Assembly: GCA_041488375.1 (NCBI GenBank)
Contig: JBGPPD010000173.1
Coordinates: forward strand, 1-6,326
Length of the DNA: 6,326 bases
Direction of reading: 5' to 3'
From: JAABQT01 sp041488375
Lineage (GTDB): Bacteria; Pseudomonadota; Gammaproteobacteria; Burkholderiales; SG8-39
In this document: positions 5,878 to 6,326 of the stretch, piece by piece
Layout: each line of letters opens with the position of its first letter
How positions within the stretch are numbered: the first letter of the stretch is position 1
Notes under the pieces: model-generated
The model's database searches: none
What the model saw: the letters and a program-made list of their open reading frames with translations, nothing else
What the model was told of the DNA's origin: nothing
Position numbers and translations under genes: made by a program

Positions 5878-6326
5878 ACGAAACCAATCCCGCGCAGCTC
5901 GTCCCCTACGTCACCGGCGGCGCGTTTGTCCTGGCTTTTGTTTTCGGCGCCGTCGGCAACAAGACCAACTTCTGCACCATGGGAGCGGTGTCCGACTGGG
6001 TGAACATGGGCGACAAGAACCGCCTGCGCATGTGGCTGCTGGCCATCGCGGTGGCGCTGCTGGGCTCGAGCGCGCTGCAGCTCGCGGGGGTGGTGGACCT
6101 GTCCAAGTCGATCTATCCCGGCCCCAACTTCACCTGGCTGTCCTACCTCGTCGGCGGGTTCCTGTTCGGCGTCGGCATGACGCTCGGCTCGGGCTGCGGT
6201 TCGAAGACCCTGATCCGCATCGGCGCCGGCAACCTGAAGTCGCTGGTGGTCTACGTGTTCCTCGGCATCGCGGCCTACATGACGCTGCGCGGCCTGTTTG
6301 GCGCCTTCCGCGTGGGCGTGCTGGAG
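5874..6326 (+). CDS. YeeE/YedE family (TsuA-like) sulfur-compound transporter, N-terminal part (3' end outside window)
   Basis: The first 151 codons are present and the frame stays open to the window edge. The protein has hydrophobic helices near residues 12-29, 53-75, 90-105 and 122-140 and the family hallmarks NKTNFCTMGA (29-38, Cys34) and GVGMTLGSGCGSKT (99-112, Cys108). Conserved cysteines in such segments line the thiosulfate path in structurally characterised YeeE/TsuA proteins, where they are proposed to relay the substrate. Family length is usually about 350 residues, so over half is missing here. It should sit in the cytoplasmic membrane and import thiosulfate or a related sulfur species. 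The ATG overlaps the stop of the TrpD-like gene in ATGA, with GGAG 8 nt upstream. Being last in the visible cysG operon ties siroheme synthesis to sulfur import. Specificity for thiosulfate is inferred; other members may carry other sulfur or selenium species. Confidence 0.9.
   Translation, partial: MNETNPAQLVPYVTGGAFVLAFVFGAVGNKTNFCTMGAVSDWVNMGDKNRLRMWLLAIAVALLGSSALQLAGVVDLSKSIYPGPNFTWLSYLVGGFLFGVGMTLGSGCGSKTLIRIGAGNLKSLVVYVFLGIAAYMTLRGLFGAFRVGVLE

Overview
The window is very GC-rich (roughly 70% by eye, third codon positions almost all G or C). It holds six tightly packed protein genes, four complete and two cut by the window edges. Protein style, GC content and gene content suggest a proteobacterium, most likely a betaproteobacterium with sulfur-oxidising or sulfur-relay capacity. 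This is an inference from family resemblance; no rRNA or other taxonomic marker is present.

Layout. (1) 1-1636, plus strand: the C-terminal 320 residues of a DsrK/HdrD-type iron-sulfur protein, overlapping by 14 nt a five-helix NarI/DsrM-type haem b membrane protein. Together they look like a membrane module linking the quinone pool to thiol/disulfide chemistry. (2) 1637-3082, minus strand: a multidomain flavoprotein reductase with an N-terminal helix-turn-helix-like segment, a helical linker, a plant-type 2Fe-2S domain and an FAD/NAD(P) reductase half. It converges on the membrane gene with no spacer: the two stop codons touch. (3) 3083-3135: a 53-nt divergent intergenic region with a small AT-rich palindrome that could act as a -10 element in both directions. 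(4) 3136-6326, plus strand: a compact operon of siroheme synthase (cysG), a NirD-like Rieske ferredoxin, a divergent TrpD/TrpD2-like glycosyltransferase-fold protein, and the start of a YeeE/YedE (TsuA-like) sulfur-compound transporter. The junctions are a 7-nt gap, a 4-nt GTGA overlap and a 4-nt ATGA overlap.

Working model (inference). YeeE/YedE would import thiosulfate or another sulfur species. CysG makes siroheme, the cofactor of sulfite and nitrite reductases. The Rieske protein and the flavoprotein reductase would carry electrons. The DsrK/HdrD-DsrM-like pair would exchange electrons between quinones and a cytoplasmic disulfide, possibly on a DsrC/TusE-type carrier. The least explained parts are the reductase with a putative DNA-binding head, the TrpD-like protein lacking the usual PRPP motifs, and a CysG that lacks about 19 residues of its Rossmann domain relative to E. 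coli CysG. No RNA genes, mobile elements, CRISPR arrays or convincing terminators were seen, and no gene-free stretch exceeds 53 bases.
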